A stretch of 64,000 nucleotides of DNA from Nonomuraea sp. SYSU D8015 (lineage in GTDB: Bacteria > Actinomycetota > Actinomycetes > Streptosporangiales > Streptosporangiaceae): assembly GCF_008065375.1 (NCBI RefSeq), contig NZ_VJYI01000009.1, positions 124,001 through 188,000 of the forward strand. The letters are read 5' to 3'. Positions 8,231 to 15,954 of the stretch are shown piece after piece; position 1 is the stretch's first letter, and every line of letters starts with the position of its first letter. The notes below the pieces were generated by a model, which was given only the letters and a program-made list of their open reading frames with translations, had not been told where the DNA came from and made no database searches. A program made the translations under genes and the position numbers.

Positions 8231-10370
8231 CCGGCCACCAGTTGAGCGGGCCGGCCAGGCGCATCAGGCTCGGCACCAGCACCGCCCTGATCACGGTCGC
8301 GTCGACGAGCACGGCCACCGCCATGCCGACGCCCAGCATCTGCACGAACGTCACCCGCGCGGTGGCGTACGCGGCGAAGGTCAGCGCCAGGATGCCGCCG
8401 GCCGCCGTGATCAGCGGCGCGCCCCGTTGCAGGCCGGCGGCCACCGCCTCCTCGGTGTCGCCGGTCCTGTCGTACTCCTCCTTGATGCGCGACAGCAGGA
8501 ACACCTCGTAGTCCATCGACAGGCCGTAGGCGACGCAGAGCATGAGGATCGGGATGCTCGGGTCGAGCGTGCCGGTCGGCGTGAACCCGAGCAGGCCGGA
8601 CAGGTTGCCGTCCTGGAAGACCCAGACGACGGCGCCGAACATGACGCCGATGCTGAGCACGTTCAGCAGGGTCGCCTTGATCGGGATGATCAGGCTCCTG
8701 GTCATCCCGAACAGCACCAGGAACGTCACGCCCAGCATGAGCGCCAGCACCAGCGGCAGCCGGTCCACGACCGAGGCGCGGTAGTCGGACAGCTCGGCCG
8801 GGTAGCCGCCCACCAGCACCTCGAACGGCGGCTCGACCGAGCGCACGGCCTCGACGAGGCGGACGGGGTCGTCGGCCAGGGCGGCGGCGGACGGGACCAC
8901 GGACAACCACGTGCCCTCCCCCCGGAACCGGGCCGGGTCGCCGTCGCCGGTCCGCCGCCCGTCCGTGTACGAGCCGGCGGCCGAGTCCACCTGGGCCACG
9001 CCGGGCAGCCTGGACAGGCTCGCGGCGTACGGCGCGACGCCGTCCGTCACCGGGCCCCGCGAGACCAGCTGGATGGCGTCGGTCTCCTCGGCGGGGAACG
9101 ACTGGCGGATGACCTCCTGGGTCTGCCGTGAGGACGCCTCGGCCGGCAGGATGCGGTCGTCGGCCACGCCGAAGCGCAGCCCCAGGAACGGCGAGGCGAG
9201 CGTGAGCAGCAGCGCGGTGGCCAGGCCGCCGAACACCAGCGGCCGGCGCATCACGCGGGTGGCCAGCCCGTGCCAGAACGCCCTTTCCCTCTCCGGCCTC
9301 TTGGGCAGCATGGTGCCGCCGACGGCGGCGAGCACGGCGGGCAGCACCAGCACCGCCGCGACCAGGCCGCCGATGACGACGGCGATGCCCGCGTACGCGA
9401 AGGAGCGCAGGAAGTCGAACGGCAGCGCGAACAGCACCGCCAGGGACGCGGCCACGGTGAGCCCGCTGAAGAGCACGGTCCTGCCCGCGTGCTCCACGGC
9501 CCCCGCCACCGCGGCCGCCCGGTCCTTGCCGTCACGCGTCTCCTCGCGGAAGCGCTGGATGACGAACAGGCAGTAGTCGATGCCGAGGCCGAGCCCCATG
9601 GCGAGGGTCAGATTGAGGGCGAAGGTGGAGATCTCGGCGAAGGGCAGCACGCCATTGAGCAGCGCCAGCCCGATCACCATCGCGAACACGCCGGCCAGGA
9701 TCGGCACCAGGGCCGCCATGGCGCGCCGCTGGTAGAGCCAGAGCAGCGCGAACGCCAGCGGGAAGATGACCAGCTCGGCCCGGACGAAGTCCTGCCTGGC
9801 CAGCGGCACGGTCTCGCGGAAGACCTCCTCCCCTCCCCCGGCCCGCACCTCCAGCGGGCCGGCGCCCTCGGTGATCTCGGGCACGAGCCGGGGGAGCACC
9901 TGGCCGCGCACGTGGCCGGCGTCGCCCGGGATGCGGACCACGATCAGCGCGTGCCTGCCGTCCTCGCTGCGCATCGTGGCCGGCTTGCCGCGGGTCCAGT
10001 AGGAGGCGGCCTCGGCGACGCCGTCCGCGCGGCCGACGCGCCCGGTGAGCTCCCTGCCCGCGGCCTCGACCGCCGGGTCGTCCACCGTTCCGGTCCGCGC
10101 GGTGACCAGGAAGATCATGTCGGGGCTGCCGGTGCCGAACCGCGCGGCCAGCTCGGCCTGCGCCCGGTCGGACTCCGAGCCCGGCGCCTCGAACCTGGCC
10201 AGCGACAGCCGCGGCACGGCGGCCGCGGCGAGCGCCCCGGCGACGACCAGGGCGAGCAGGGCCAGCGAGAGGACGAGCCGGCGGCGGCGCACCAGGAGGT
10301 GGCCCAGCCTGCGCAGCGGCGGGCCCGTCGTGGCGGCGTGGACGGGCCTGGCCCGGGTGTTGGCGGTCAT
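8199..10370 (-). CDS. MMPL/RND family transporter
   Basis: This 723-residue inner-membrane exporter has the duplicated RND fold. One hydrophobic N-terminal helix precedes a first extracytoplasmic domain (~55-190) and a bundle containing GLGIDYCLFVIQRFREE. A second extracytoplasmic domain and a bundle with AYGLSMDYEVFLLSRIKEEY follow. The Asp-Tyr pairs in those two helices are the proton-relay residues of MmpL proteins. Typical cargoes are lipids or drugs; none can be assigned here. ATG 10370 has GGGGAGT upstream. It is divergent from a TetR regulator gene with palindromic operators between them, so it is likely repressed by TetR and induced by a ligand. Confidence 0.93.
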   Translation of the reverse strand: MTANTRARPVHAATTGPPLRRLGHLLVRRRRLVLSLALLALVVAGALAAAAVPRLSLARFEAPGSESDRAQAELAARFGTGSPDMIFLVTARTGTVDDPAVEAAGRELTGRVGRADGVAEAASYWTRGKPATMRSEDGRHALIVVRIPGDAGHVRGQVLPRLVPEITEGAGPLEVRAGGGEEVFRETVPLARQDFVRAELVIFPLAFALLWLYQRRAMAALVPILAGVFAMVIGLALLNGVLPFAEISTFALNLTLAMGLGLGIDYCLFVIQRFREETRDGKDRAAAVAGAVEHAGRTVLFSGLTVAASLAVLFALPFDFLRSFAYAGIAVVIGGLVAAVLVLPAVLAAVGGTMLPKRPERERAFWHGLATRVMRRPLVFGGLATALLLTLASPFLGLRFGVADDRILPAEASSRQTQEVIRQSFPAEETDAIQLVSRGPVTDGVAPYAASLSRLPGVAQVDSAAGSYTDGRRTGDGDPARFRGEGTWLSVVPSAAALADDPVRLVEAVRSVEPPFEVLVGGYPAELSDYRASVVDRLPLVLALMLGVTFLVLFGMTRSLIIPIKATLLNVLSIGVMFGAVVWVFQDGNLSGLLGFTPTGTLDPSIPILMLCVAYGLSMDYEVFLLSRIKEEYDRTGDTEEAVAAGLQRGAPLITAAGGILALTFAAYATARVTFVQMLGVGMAVAVLVDATVIRAVLVPSLMRLAGPLNWWPVRGRGPTTAR

Positions 10371-10398
10371 CGGACTCCCCGCTCGAAACTCGGTAAAC

Positions 10399-10449
10399 TA
10401 CTCGTATTTGGTACTCCGGAATCAGAAATACAAGTAAATGCTCGCATTT
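10399..10449. promoter_or_regulatory. TetR-type operators between mmpL and tetR genes
   Basis: Two dyads lie in the 95-bp divergent promoter. TACTCGTATTT (10399-10409) and AAATACAAGTA (10426-10436) are 11-bp inverted arms with one mismatch. AAATGC-TC-GCATTT (10436-10449) is a perfect palindrome. All half-sites share a CTnGyATTT-like core, which suggests two sites for the same dimer, most likely the adjacent TetR protein. The region is AT-rich compared with its surroundings. Confidence 0.65.
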
Positions 10450-10465
10450 GTCAACGAGGTGACCC

Positions 10466-11059
10466 ATGGCTGAACACACGGTCCGCCGGCAGGCGCGCGG
10501 CCTGAAGCGCATGGCGGAGATCCTCGACGCCGCCGAACAGGTGATCGCCGAGGTCGGATACCCGGACATGACCACGAACCAGGTGGCGGCGCGGGCGGGG
10601 ATGTCGCCGGGATCGCTGTATCAGTTCTTCCACAACAAGGAGGAGATCCTGGACGGGCTGGTGTCCCGCTACACCGCCGACCGCCAGGAGTTCTGGGCCG
10701 CCAGGCTGGCCGAGGTCACGCCGGACATTCCGGTGGAGGTGCTGGTCGGGCAGCTCGTGGACGAGAGCGTGCGGTTCAAGAGCCGGTCGCCGGCGTACTG
10801 GTCGCTGTTGTACGGCTCCGCCACGGGCGACCGTTTCGCCGCGGCCTCGCAGCGGCTGCACGAGGACATCGCCCGGCAGCTCGCCGCCATGCTGCGGCGC
10901 CTGCGGCCGGAGCTGCCGGAGGAGCGGGCCGAGCTCATGGGCACGATGATGCTGGCCATGGTGAAGACGGTGATGCCGATGATCACCACGGCCACGCCCG
11001 AGCGGAGCGCCGAGCTGGTGGAGGAGCTGAAGGTCGTGCTCGTCCGCTATCTGGGCTGA
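10466..11059 (+). CDS. TetR/AcrR family transcriptional regulator
   Basis: This 197-residue one-component regulator has an N-terminal TetR helix-turn-helix at ~12-60 (KRMAEILDAAEQVIAEVGY, then TNQVAARAGMSPGSLYQFFHNKEEIL). A ligand-binding helical C-terminal domain follows, with the stretch YWSLLYGSATGDRFAAASQRLHEDIARQL. ATG 10466 follows CGAGGTGACC. It is divergent from the MMPL exporter, a standard arrangement of an efflux pump with its repressor, and the inverted repeats between the genes are the expected operators. It probably also represses itself. The ligand is unknown and may be the exporter substrate. Confidence 0.93.
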   Translation: MAEHTVRRQARGLKRMAEILDAAEQVIAEVGYPDMTTNQVAARAGMSPGSLYQFFHNKEEILDGLVSRYTADRQEFWAARLAEVTPDIPVEVLVGQLVDESVRFKSRSPAYWSLLYGSATGDRFAAASQRLHEDIARQLAAMLRRLRPELPEERAELMGTMMLAMVKTVMPMITTATPERSAELVEELKVVLVRYLG

Positions 11060-11148
11060 CCGCCGGACCCGGCGGTTACGGCCGGCCCGCCTCCGCCCTC
11101 CCCCGCACCGTCTTCCTGGCCAGGTCCTTAGGGGAAAGGACTGGCCAG
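11060..11148 (+). terminator. Two hairpins after the tetR gene
   Basis: CCGCCGG-AC-CCGGCGG (11060-11075) starts one base after the stop codon. A second stem pairs CTGGCCA and GTCCTT (11116-11129) with AAGGAC and TGGCCAG (11136-11148), with a single bulged G and an AGGGGA loop. No U-run follows either, as is usual in such GC-rich genomes. The rest of the gap to 11302 shows nothing else I recognise. Confidence 0.55.
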
Positions 11149-11302
11149 CTCCCCGTGACGCCCCTAGGCGTGGACCTTCCCAGAGGTGGCCCCATTCAGA
11201 CAAGCGGCCGCCCTTCGGAGCGGAGGGGACGGCGGCGATCACTCACGGCGCCGGGACGCCCAGTGGTGGCCGGCACTACGGACGGCGCGTGCGGAGAACG
11301 GG

Positions 11303-12328
11303 CTAGCCGCGGAAGGGGCCCGTCACCTCGAACGTGGAGCCCTCCGTGCGGCCGCGCCTGGCCGAGAAGTAGAGCCGGTCGCCGCGCGGCGAGAACGCCA
11401 GCCCGGTCAGCTCCGCCCCCTCGTGCCCCTCCAGCCGGAGGAACGGCGTGACCGCCCGGTCGGGGGCGATGACGTCGATCTGGGTCGTCTCCCTGGCCAC
11501 GTAGAGGTCGCCGGACGGCGCGGCGGTGATCGCGCGCACGCCCTCGCACAGCCGGTCGAGCGTGGAGGTCTGCGCGTCGTACGCCCACAGGCCGGTGTCG
11601 CCCTTGGTGGTGAAGTAGCAGACCCCGCCCGCGTAGTGGCAGGCGTCGCCGCCGTCGAAGCGGCGGGCGTCGTCGACCTGGTGGCGGGTCTCCTGCAGCA
11701 GCGCGGCCGGGGACGGCACGACCCGCCAGCGGCCGGAGTCGCACAGCACCTCGAGCGTGCCCTCGGTCAGGTCGCCCCAGTCGCCCGGCCGGAACCGGTA
11801 GAAGCAGCCGTCGGGCTCGTCCTCGGTCATGTAGACGACGCCGCGCTCGGGGTCGCACGCGGCGGCCTCGTGTTTGAAGCGGCCCATGGCCAGGCGGGGC
11901 CGGGCGGCGCGGACGCCGTAGGGGTCGCACTCGAAGACGCGGCCGCGGTGGCCGAGCTCGCACGACAGCCAGGTGTGCCACGGCGTGGCGCCGCCCGCGC
12001 AGTTGAGGTCGGTGCCCGACAGGATGCGGTAGGCGTCGCCGATGCCGCCGTCGGCGCGGAAGCGCAGCGCGGAAGCGCCGCCGAGCAGGGGGAGCTCGGA
12101 GTTGGACACGTAGATCCAGCCGTCGCCGTCGGGGAAGCACGCGCCGCCGTCGGGCGCCGCGTGCCAGGTGAGCCCGGCGACCTTCTGGCCGGAGCGGGCC
12201 ACGACGCGCCCCGTGAAACCCGAGGGCAGCGCGAGACCGTCGGCGCCCGGCAGGCCGAGCGGTCCGTACGGGCTGGTGCCGCCCGGCAAGAGCGGGCCCG
12301 TGCGGAGGAGAGTCTTGTGGGACATCAT
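11303..12328 (-). CDS. PhoX/DUF839-like beta-propeller phosphatase family protein
   Basis: This 341-residue protein carries the DUF839/PhoX hallmark LNCAGGATPWHTWLSCE, where the Cys in NCAGG and nearby acidic residues help bind the Fe/Ca cluster in PhoX alkaline phosphatases. MGRFKHEAAA, VVYMTEDEPDGCFYRFRP and YFTTKGDTGLWAYD are further family blocks. It lacks the twin-arginine signal peptide and is much shorter than secreted PhoX (>600 residues), so it belongs to a shorter, probably cytoplasmic branch whose activity I cannot state. ATG 12328 (or the adjacent ATG 12325) has GGGAGG upstream. It stands alone in its transcription unit. The 131-bp gap before it shows no clear operator. Confidence 0.8.
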   Translation of the reverse strand: MMSHKTLLRTGPLLPGGTSPYGPLGLPGADGLALPSGFTGRVVARSGQKVAGLTWHAAPDGGACFPDGDGWIYVSNSELPLLGGASALRFRADGGIGDAYRILSGTDLNCAGGATPWHTWLSCELGHRGRVFECDPYGVRAARPRLAMGRFKHEAAACDPERGVVYMTEDEPDGCFYRFRPGDWGDLTEGTLEVLCDSGRWRVVPSPAALLQETRHQVDDARRFDGGDACHYAGGVCYFTTKGDTGLWAYDAQTSTLDRLCEGVRAITAAPSGDLYVARETTQIDVIAPDRAVTPFLRLEGHEGAELTGLAFSPRGDRLYFSARRGRTEGSTFEVTGPFRG

Positions 12329-12459
12329 GGGGCCTCCCTCTAGGTGCCACGCTAGTCGACCGCACCGACATGAATGGCAGGGACTCGCGACATCAAACTC
12401 TGCGCAAATCCCGTGGGCCCGTCCCGCGTCCGCCGGGCGACGGTGACGTTGCGGGCGCT

Positions 12460-13071
12460 CTATCGGAGGTACGTGAACCAGCGGCCCGCCTGTTCGCGAC
12501 GGTCCGTGACCGTGAAACCGCTCGTGCGGGCGAGGGCGGGCACGTCGGAGGCCGAGACGCTCGCCCAGCGGAACCAGGCGCCGGCGAGGGCACCGTGGCG
12601 GAGCCGTACACGTTCGGCCGTGCTCCGCCTGCCCGGCGGGGCGACCTCCGCGATCACCTCGCCGCCCGGGCGCACCAGCTCACGCATCCTGCGCAGCAGA
12701 GCCACGGGGTCGCCGCCGATGCCGATGTTGCCGTCCGCCAGCAGCGCCGTCGCCCACCGGCCGGCGCCCGGCACGCGGCCGAACACGTCCAGGCACAGGG
12801 CCAGGCCGCCCGCCTGCCGGGTCAGCCGCACGGCGTGCGGGGTGACGTCGATGCCGAGCGCCGCGATGCCTCTTTTCGTGAGCGCGACCGTCAACCGCCC
12901 CGGCCCCGAGCCGACGTCCAAGGTGGGGCCCGCGCAGCGCGACAACATGGCGTCGTCCCCGTCGATGGGCTCCAGCCAGCGCATGGCGTCGAGAGGGCGG
13001 CGGCGGCCGTCCTCGTACTCGATGTCGATCTCGGCTCCGGACAGCGACTCCGCGTAGAGCTGTCCGATCAC
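12460..13071 (-). CDS. Class I SAM-dependent methyltransferase
   Basis: This 203-residue protein has the Rossmann SAM-binding core: motif I LDVGSGPGRLTVAL, motif II ALGIDVTPHAV, ALLADGNIGIGGDP and LVRPGGEVIAEVAPPG. The C-terminal part (GAWFRWASVSASDVPALARTSGF) matches the substrate side of small-molecule methyltransferases. ATG 13071 overlaps the stop of the DUF2064 gene as ATGA, so the two are translationally coupled and act in one pathway. In actinobacteria I recall this pair next to glycosyltransferase or epimerase genes of unknown product; none is present here. The substrate is unknown. Confidence 0.85.
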   Translation of the reverse strand: MIGQLYAESLSGAEIDIEYEDGRRRPLDAMRWLEPIDGDDAMLSRCAGPTLDVGSGPGRLTVALTKRGIAALGIDVTPHAVRLTRQAGGLALCLDVFGRVPGAGRWATALLADGNIGIGGDPVALLRRMRELVRPGGEVIAEVAPPGRRSTAERVRLRHGALAGAWFRWASVSASDVPALARTSGFTVTDRREQAGRWFTYLR

Positions 13072-13709
13072 CTGGCGGCTCCCGCGCCGAGGCGGGCCAG
13101 GGCGGCGGCGAAGCGGGTATGCGGGGCGCTCTCGGCGACCTTGGCCGCGTCGGCCGCGTCGTCCACGTCCGTGAGCAGCGGCATCGTGGCCACGGACAGG
13201 TCGCTCAGGCGGCGCAGCTGGGCGGCGCCGGTGCCGGGCGTGGACATGGGAACGCCGAGGAGCCGGGTGGGGTCGGGGCGGCGCAGGCCGAGCAGCCAGA
13301 AGCCGCCGTCGGCGGCGGGCCCGAACACGGCGTCGTGCGTCCGGAGCGCGGCGGCGGCCCGGGTGAGGAGGGCAGGGGTGAGCTGGGGGGTGTCCATGCC
13401 GACGAGCAGGGCCGGGATCGGCCGGCGGGCGTAGACGTCGGCGAAGGCCCAGGCGAGGCGCTCGTCAAGGCCCTCGCCGCGCTGCGCGATCACCTCGAAC
13501 CCGGCCGGGGCCGAGTCGGGCTCGGGATCGTCGATTGCCAGAATGCGGGCGGCCGCAGGGGTGGCGGCGACGGCGGCGAGCGTGTCACGGAGTGCCTCAG
13601 CGGCCAGTTCGGCGGCCTCCTCCGGGGTGTACGGCGGCGTGAGACGCGTCTTCACGTGCCCGGGCCGGGGCCGCTTGGCGAGCACGACGATCTGCGTGCG
13701 GTTGTCCAT
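13068..13709 (-). CDS. DUF2064 / TIGR04282 nucleotidyl- or glycosyltransferase-like protein
   Basis: The 213-residue protein has the DUF2064 layout: an N-terminal VVLAKRPRPGHVKTRL loop as in GT-A nucleotidyltransferases, LLVGMDTPQLTP as the metal-binding segment, and VFGPAADGGFWLLGLR. TIGR04282 members are named for a presumed role in arsenosugar synthesis, but most, including probably this one, act on unknown sugars. It is the first gene of a two-gene operon with the methyltransferase (4-bp overlap). ATG 13709 is used. The family call is firm; the reaction is not. Confidence 0.85.
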   Translation of the reverse strand: MDNRTQIVVLAKRPRPGHVKTRLTPPYTPEEAAELAAEALRDTLAAVAATPAAARILAIDDPEPDSAPAGFEVIAQRGEGLDERLAWAFADVYARRPIPALLVGMDTPQLTPALLTRAAAALRTHDAVFGPAADGGFWLLGLRRPDPTRLLGVPMSTPGTGAAQLRRLSDLSVATMPLLTDVDDAADAAKVAESAPHTRFAAALARLGAGAAR

Positions 13710-13750
13710 ACCCAGGCACGCTAGATCCCCAAGAGATGATCAGCTCTTAC

Positions 13751-13804
13751 GTGCCGCTTACGGCACGCGAGAGCCCGGGGCCCTTCCGCACGGCTCCCGG
13801 GCTC
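13751..13804 (-). terminator. Double hairpin terminator downstream of dps
   Basis: GAGCCCGGG (13771-13779) pairs perfectly with CCCGGGCTC (13796-13804). GTGCCG-CTTA-CGGCAC (13751-13766) forms a second perfect 6-bp stem. Both follow the stop of the Dps gene on the minus strand and lie upstream of the DUF2064 gene. Confidence 0.7.
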
Positions 13805-13820
13805 CTGCGACGTGGCGCCG

Positions 13821-14288
13821 TCAGCGCTGGGCCTGGAACATCCAGTGCTGCTTGTCGATGTCCTGGGCCACGGCGATGAGCAGGTCCTGGCTCACCTTGT
13901 CGGTCTCCTCGGTGGCCTGGATGCGCTCGTACATCCGCTTGCTGATGCCGTCCAGGATGTCGGTCATCGTCGCGACGACCTTGCCGTCCTCCAGCCAGCC
14001 GGCCTCCGGCTGGGAGAGCTTGGTGGACTTGGCGATCGTGGCGGCGCGGCCGTCCGGGTTGGCGCCGAGGGCGACGATGCGCTCGGCGATCGTGTCGGTG
14101 TGGCTCCTGGCGAGCTCGGTGACCTCATCCAGCTGGAGGTGGATCGGGCGGAAGTGCGAGCCGATGAGGTTCCAGTGAGCCTGCTTGGCGATCAGTGACA
14201 GATCTACGAGGTCGACCAGGGCGCCCTGCAGGACGTCCGCGACCTTGTTCTTGGCGTCTCCTGACAGCGGACCGGTGATGGTGGCCAT
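13821..14288 (-). CDS. dps: Dps family DNA-binding/ferritin-like stress protein
   Basis: This 155-residue mini-ferritin forms a dodecamer that oxidises and stores iron and shields DNA in stress or stationary phase. The inter-subunit ferroxidase residues are visible in KQAHWNLIGSHFRPIHLQLDE (H, then H, D/E), followed by the helix typical of the family (AERIVALGANPDG). No long basic N- or C-terminal tail is present, so DNA binding, if any, is not through a Lys-rich tail. The start ATG 14288 has a GGGGAGGAATT region upstream. It is divergent from a MerR-like gene. Two hairpins end its transcript. Confidence 0.93.
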   Translation of the reverse strand: MATITGPLSGDAKNKVADVLQGALVDLVDLSLIAKQAHWNLIGSHFRPIHLQLDEVTELARSHTDTIAERIVALGANPDGRAATIAKSTKLSQPEAGWLEDGKVVATMTDILDGISKRMYERIQATEETDKVSQDLLIAVAQDIDKQHWMFQAQR

Positions 14289-14370
14289 GCCGTAATTCCT
14301 CCCCCTCTGTCCTGACTTATCCGCTTATGTGCAACCACGTCCCCGTGCCCAATCTTCCAGTCTCCTAACA

Positions 14371-14400
14371 TTGACAGTGTAATAGTGACAGTGTCATTGT
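14371..14400 (+). promoter_or_regulatory. Putative MerR-type promoter/operator
   Basis: A consensus -35 TTGACA (14371-14376) is followed, after a long 18-19 bp spacer, by a weak -10 CATTGT (14395-14400). TGACAGTGT occurs twice (14372 and 14386), and TGACAGTGTCA (14386-14396) is a palindrome. Long spacers with an internal dyad are typical of MerR-regulated promoters. Transcription would start at or near ATG 14407, so the mRNA may be leaderless. Confidence 0.5.
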
Positions 14401-14406
14401 GGAGGT

Positions 14407-15954
14407 ATGAGCGACACCTGGACCATCGGCGAGCTGGCCGAGCACGCGGCCCGGGCGTTGCGCGACGGCGCCCCGTCGGGCAACGGCCGGATCCGCGACG
14501 TGCCCGGAGAGCGGCTGATCAGGTGGTATACGACCATCGGCCTCGTCGACCCGCCCCTGACGCGGCGCGGCAGGATCGCCCGGTACGGGCGGCGGCATCT
14601 GCTGCAACTCGTGGCCGTCAAACGGCTGCAGGCGGCGGGCCATTCGATCGCCGAGATCCAGAGGGCCCTGGCGGGCGCCACGGACCACATGCTGGAGGAC
14701 GCGGCCGCCATCGCCCCGGAACCGACGGCCACACCGGCCCGCCCGTCGGGCACGTCCCCCGGGGATGGCTTGCGGAAAGGCCGCAGCGGCCCCGAACCCG
14801 CCACCGCACCTGGGTCCGGCTCCGCGTCTGGGCCCGGCTCCGCGTCTGGGTCCAGCAGTGGAGCGGCCTCCAACGGCACAGTAGGCGATGGCGGTGTCGG
14901 TGGCGGTGCCCCAGCCCTCGGCGGCAGTGGCGACCGTGGCCGCGCCGGCGACCGTGGCCGCGACGGCGCCGGTGACGGCGCCGGCGACGGTGACGGCGCC
15001 GGCGACGGTGACGGCGCCGGCGACGGTGACGGCGCCGGCGACGGTGACGGCGTTGGCGACGCAGACGGGCCTGGAGGGCTGCGGGCGGGCGGCGGCGCGG
15101 CGGCCGGCGACGCCAAGGCACGCGGGCGGTTCTGGGCGGAGCGGCCTGGTCAGAGCGCCGGGCATCGTGCGCCCGAGACGCCGGCCACAGCGCCTGACGA
15201 CCACGTGAGCACCGCGACACCCGGCAACGGCGTCGGCCGCCGCGCACCTGGCGTCCGCCCTGCGCCCGCCAGCGACCCCACTCCAGCAGGCGGCCCCCCG
15301 CCCACCGGCGGCCCCACTCCCGAAGGCGGCCCCCCACCCACCGGCCCCGCACCCACGGTCGGCCCCGTGTTCGGCGCAGGCGCTCGGCCCGTCGGCGGTT
15401 TTCGACCCGTGGGTGCTCCTGCACCCGCCAACGGCCCGGTGCCCGCTGCCGGCACAGACGTTCCGGCGCCCAGCGGTGCAGAAGACACGGCAGCCGGTGA
15501 TCGGACGCGGCCCGGGGCGGCCGGCGCCGGGAAAGCTACCAGCGCGGGCGAAGGGGTCACAGTCGGCGACACGACCGACGCGGGTGAGGCCGGCGAGGGT
15601 GCGGCCCACGCGGGTGAGGCCAGCCAGAGTGCGGCCCACGCGGGTGAGGCCAGCCAGAGTGCGGCCCACGCGGGTGTGGGCGACCAGGGTGCGGGCGGCG
15701 AGGGGGTTGCCAGCCGGACGGTGGTTGGGCCGGCGGCGGCGGTGACGCCTGATGGGTATGCCGGGGTGGCTCGGCCTCCGGGCGGACCGGGGTCTCTTCC
15801 CGGCGCCGGCGTGCTGGTGGCAGGTGTCAGGTTGGGGGATGGGGTGAGGCTCCTGTGGGACGGGGGGCGGACTCCGTCCGAGGAGGATGTCCAGGCGGTG
15901 CTGGCGGCGGCGGGGCCGCTGCTCGCGGTGCTCGAAGAGAGGGACCTACTATGA
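14407..15954 (+). CDS. MerR-type helix-turn-helix protein with long repetitive low-complexity linker
   Basis: The 515-residue product starts with a MerR-like winged helix (TIGELAEHAARAL, RLIRWYTTIGLVDPPL, RIARYGRRHLLQLVAVKRLQAAGHSIAEIQRAL; residues ~6-90). About 370 residues of Gly/Ala/Pro/Asp-rich low complexity follow, including GDGDGA and HAGEASQSAA tandem repeats. A short C-terminal segment (VAGVRLGDGVRLLWDGG to LLAVLEERDLL) looks folded and conserved. GGAGG is only one base from ATG, so initiation may be leaderless. The stop overlaps the next start as ATGA, tying it to the VIT-VWA protein. It is probably a DNA-binding partner or sensor of that protein. Repeat length is likely variable between strains. 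Confidence 0.75.
   Translation: MSDTWTIGELAEHAARALRDGAPSGNGRIRDVPGERLIRWYTTIGLVDPPLTRRGRIARYGRRHLLQLVAVKRLQAAGHSIAEIQRALAGATDHMLEDAAAIAPEPTATPARPSGTSPGDGLRKGRSGPEPATAPGSGSASGPGSASGSSSGAASNGTVGDGGVGGGAPALGGSGDRGRAGDRGRDGAGDGAGDGDGAGDGDGAGDGDGAGDGDGVGDADGPGGLRAGGGAAAGDAKARGRFWAERPGQSAGHRAPETPATAPDDHVSTATPGNGVGRRAPGVRPAPASDPTPAGGPPPTGGPTPEGGPPPTGPAPTVGPVFGAGARPVGGFRPVGAPAPANGPVPAAGTDVPAPSGAEDTAAGDRTRPGAAGAGKATSAGEGVTVGDTTDAGEAGEGAAHAGEASQSAAHAGEASQSAAHAGVGDQGAGGEGVASRTVVGPAAAVTPDGYAGVARPPGGPGSLPGAGVLVAGVRLGDGVRLLWDGGRTPSEEDVQAVLAAAGPLLAVLEERDLL
14983..15054 (+). repeat. 18-bp tandem repeat, four units, inside the MerR-like gene
   Basis: Three exact copies of GGCGACGGTGACGGCGCC and a fourth ending in CGTT run head to tail and encode GDGDGA units in frame. 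Related GGCGCCGGTGAC fragments precede them. This is a coding minisatellite, not a CRISPR: there are no unique spacers. Confidence 0.9.
15571..15690 (+). repeat. 30-bp tandem repeat, four units, inside the MerR-like gene
   Basis: The units at 15601-15630 and 15631-15660 are identical; 15571-15600 and 15661-15690 are diverged copies. Each keeps the frame and encodes HAGEASQSAA-like decapeptides in the linker. Confidence 0.9.

Noticed and set aside
14365..15669. 434-residue minus-strand frame across the repeats
   Set aside because: Its GRTLAGLTRV and VAGAVT repeats are the complement of the plus-strand coding repeats; only the plus strand has a domain and a coupled neighbour.
14983..15690. Possible CRISPR array
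   Set aside because: Repeats are directly abutting, in frame and without unique spacers, so they are coding minisatellites.
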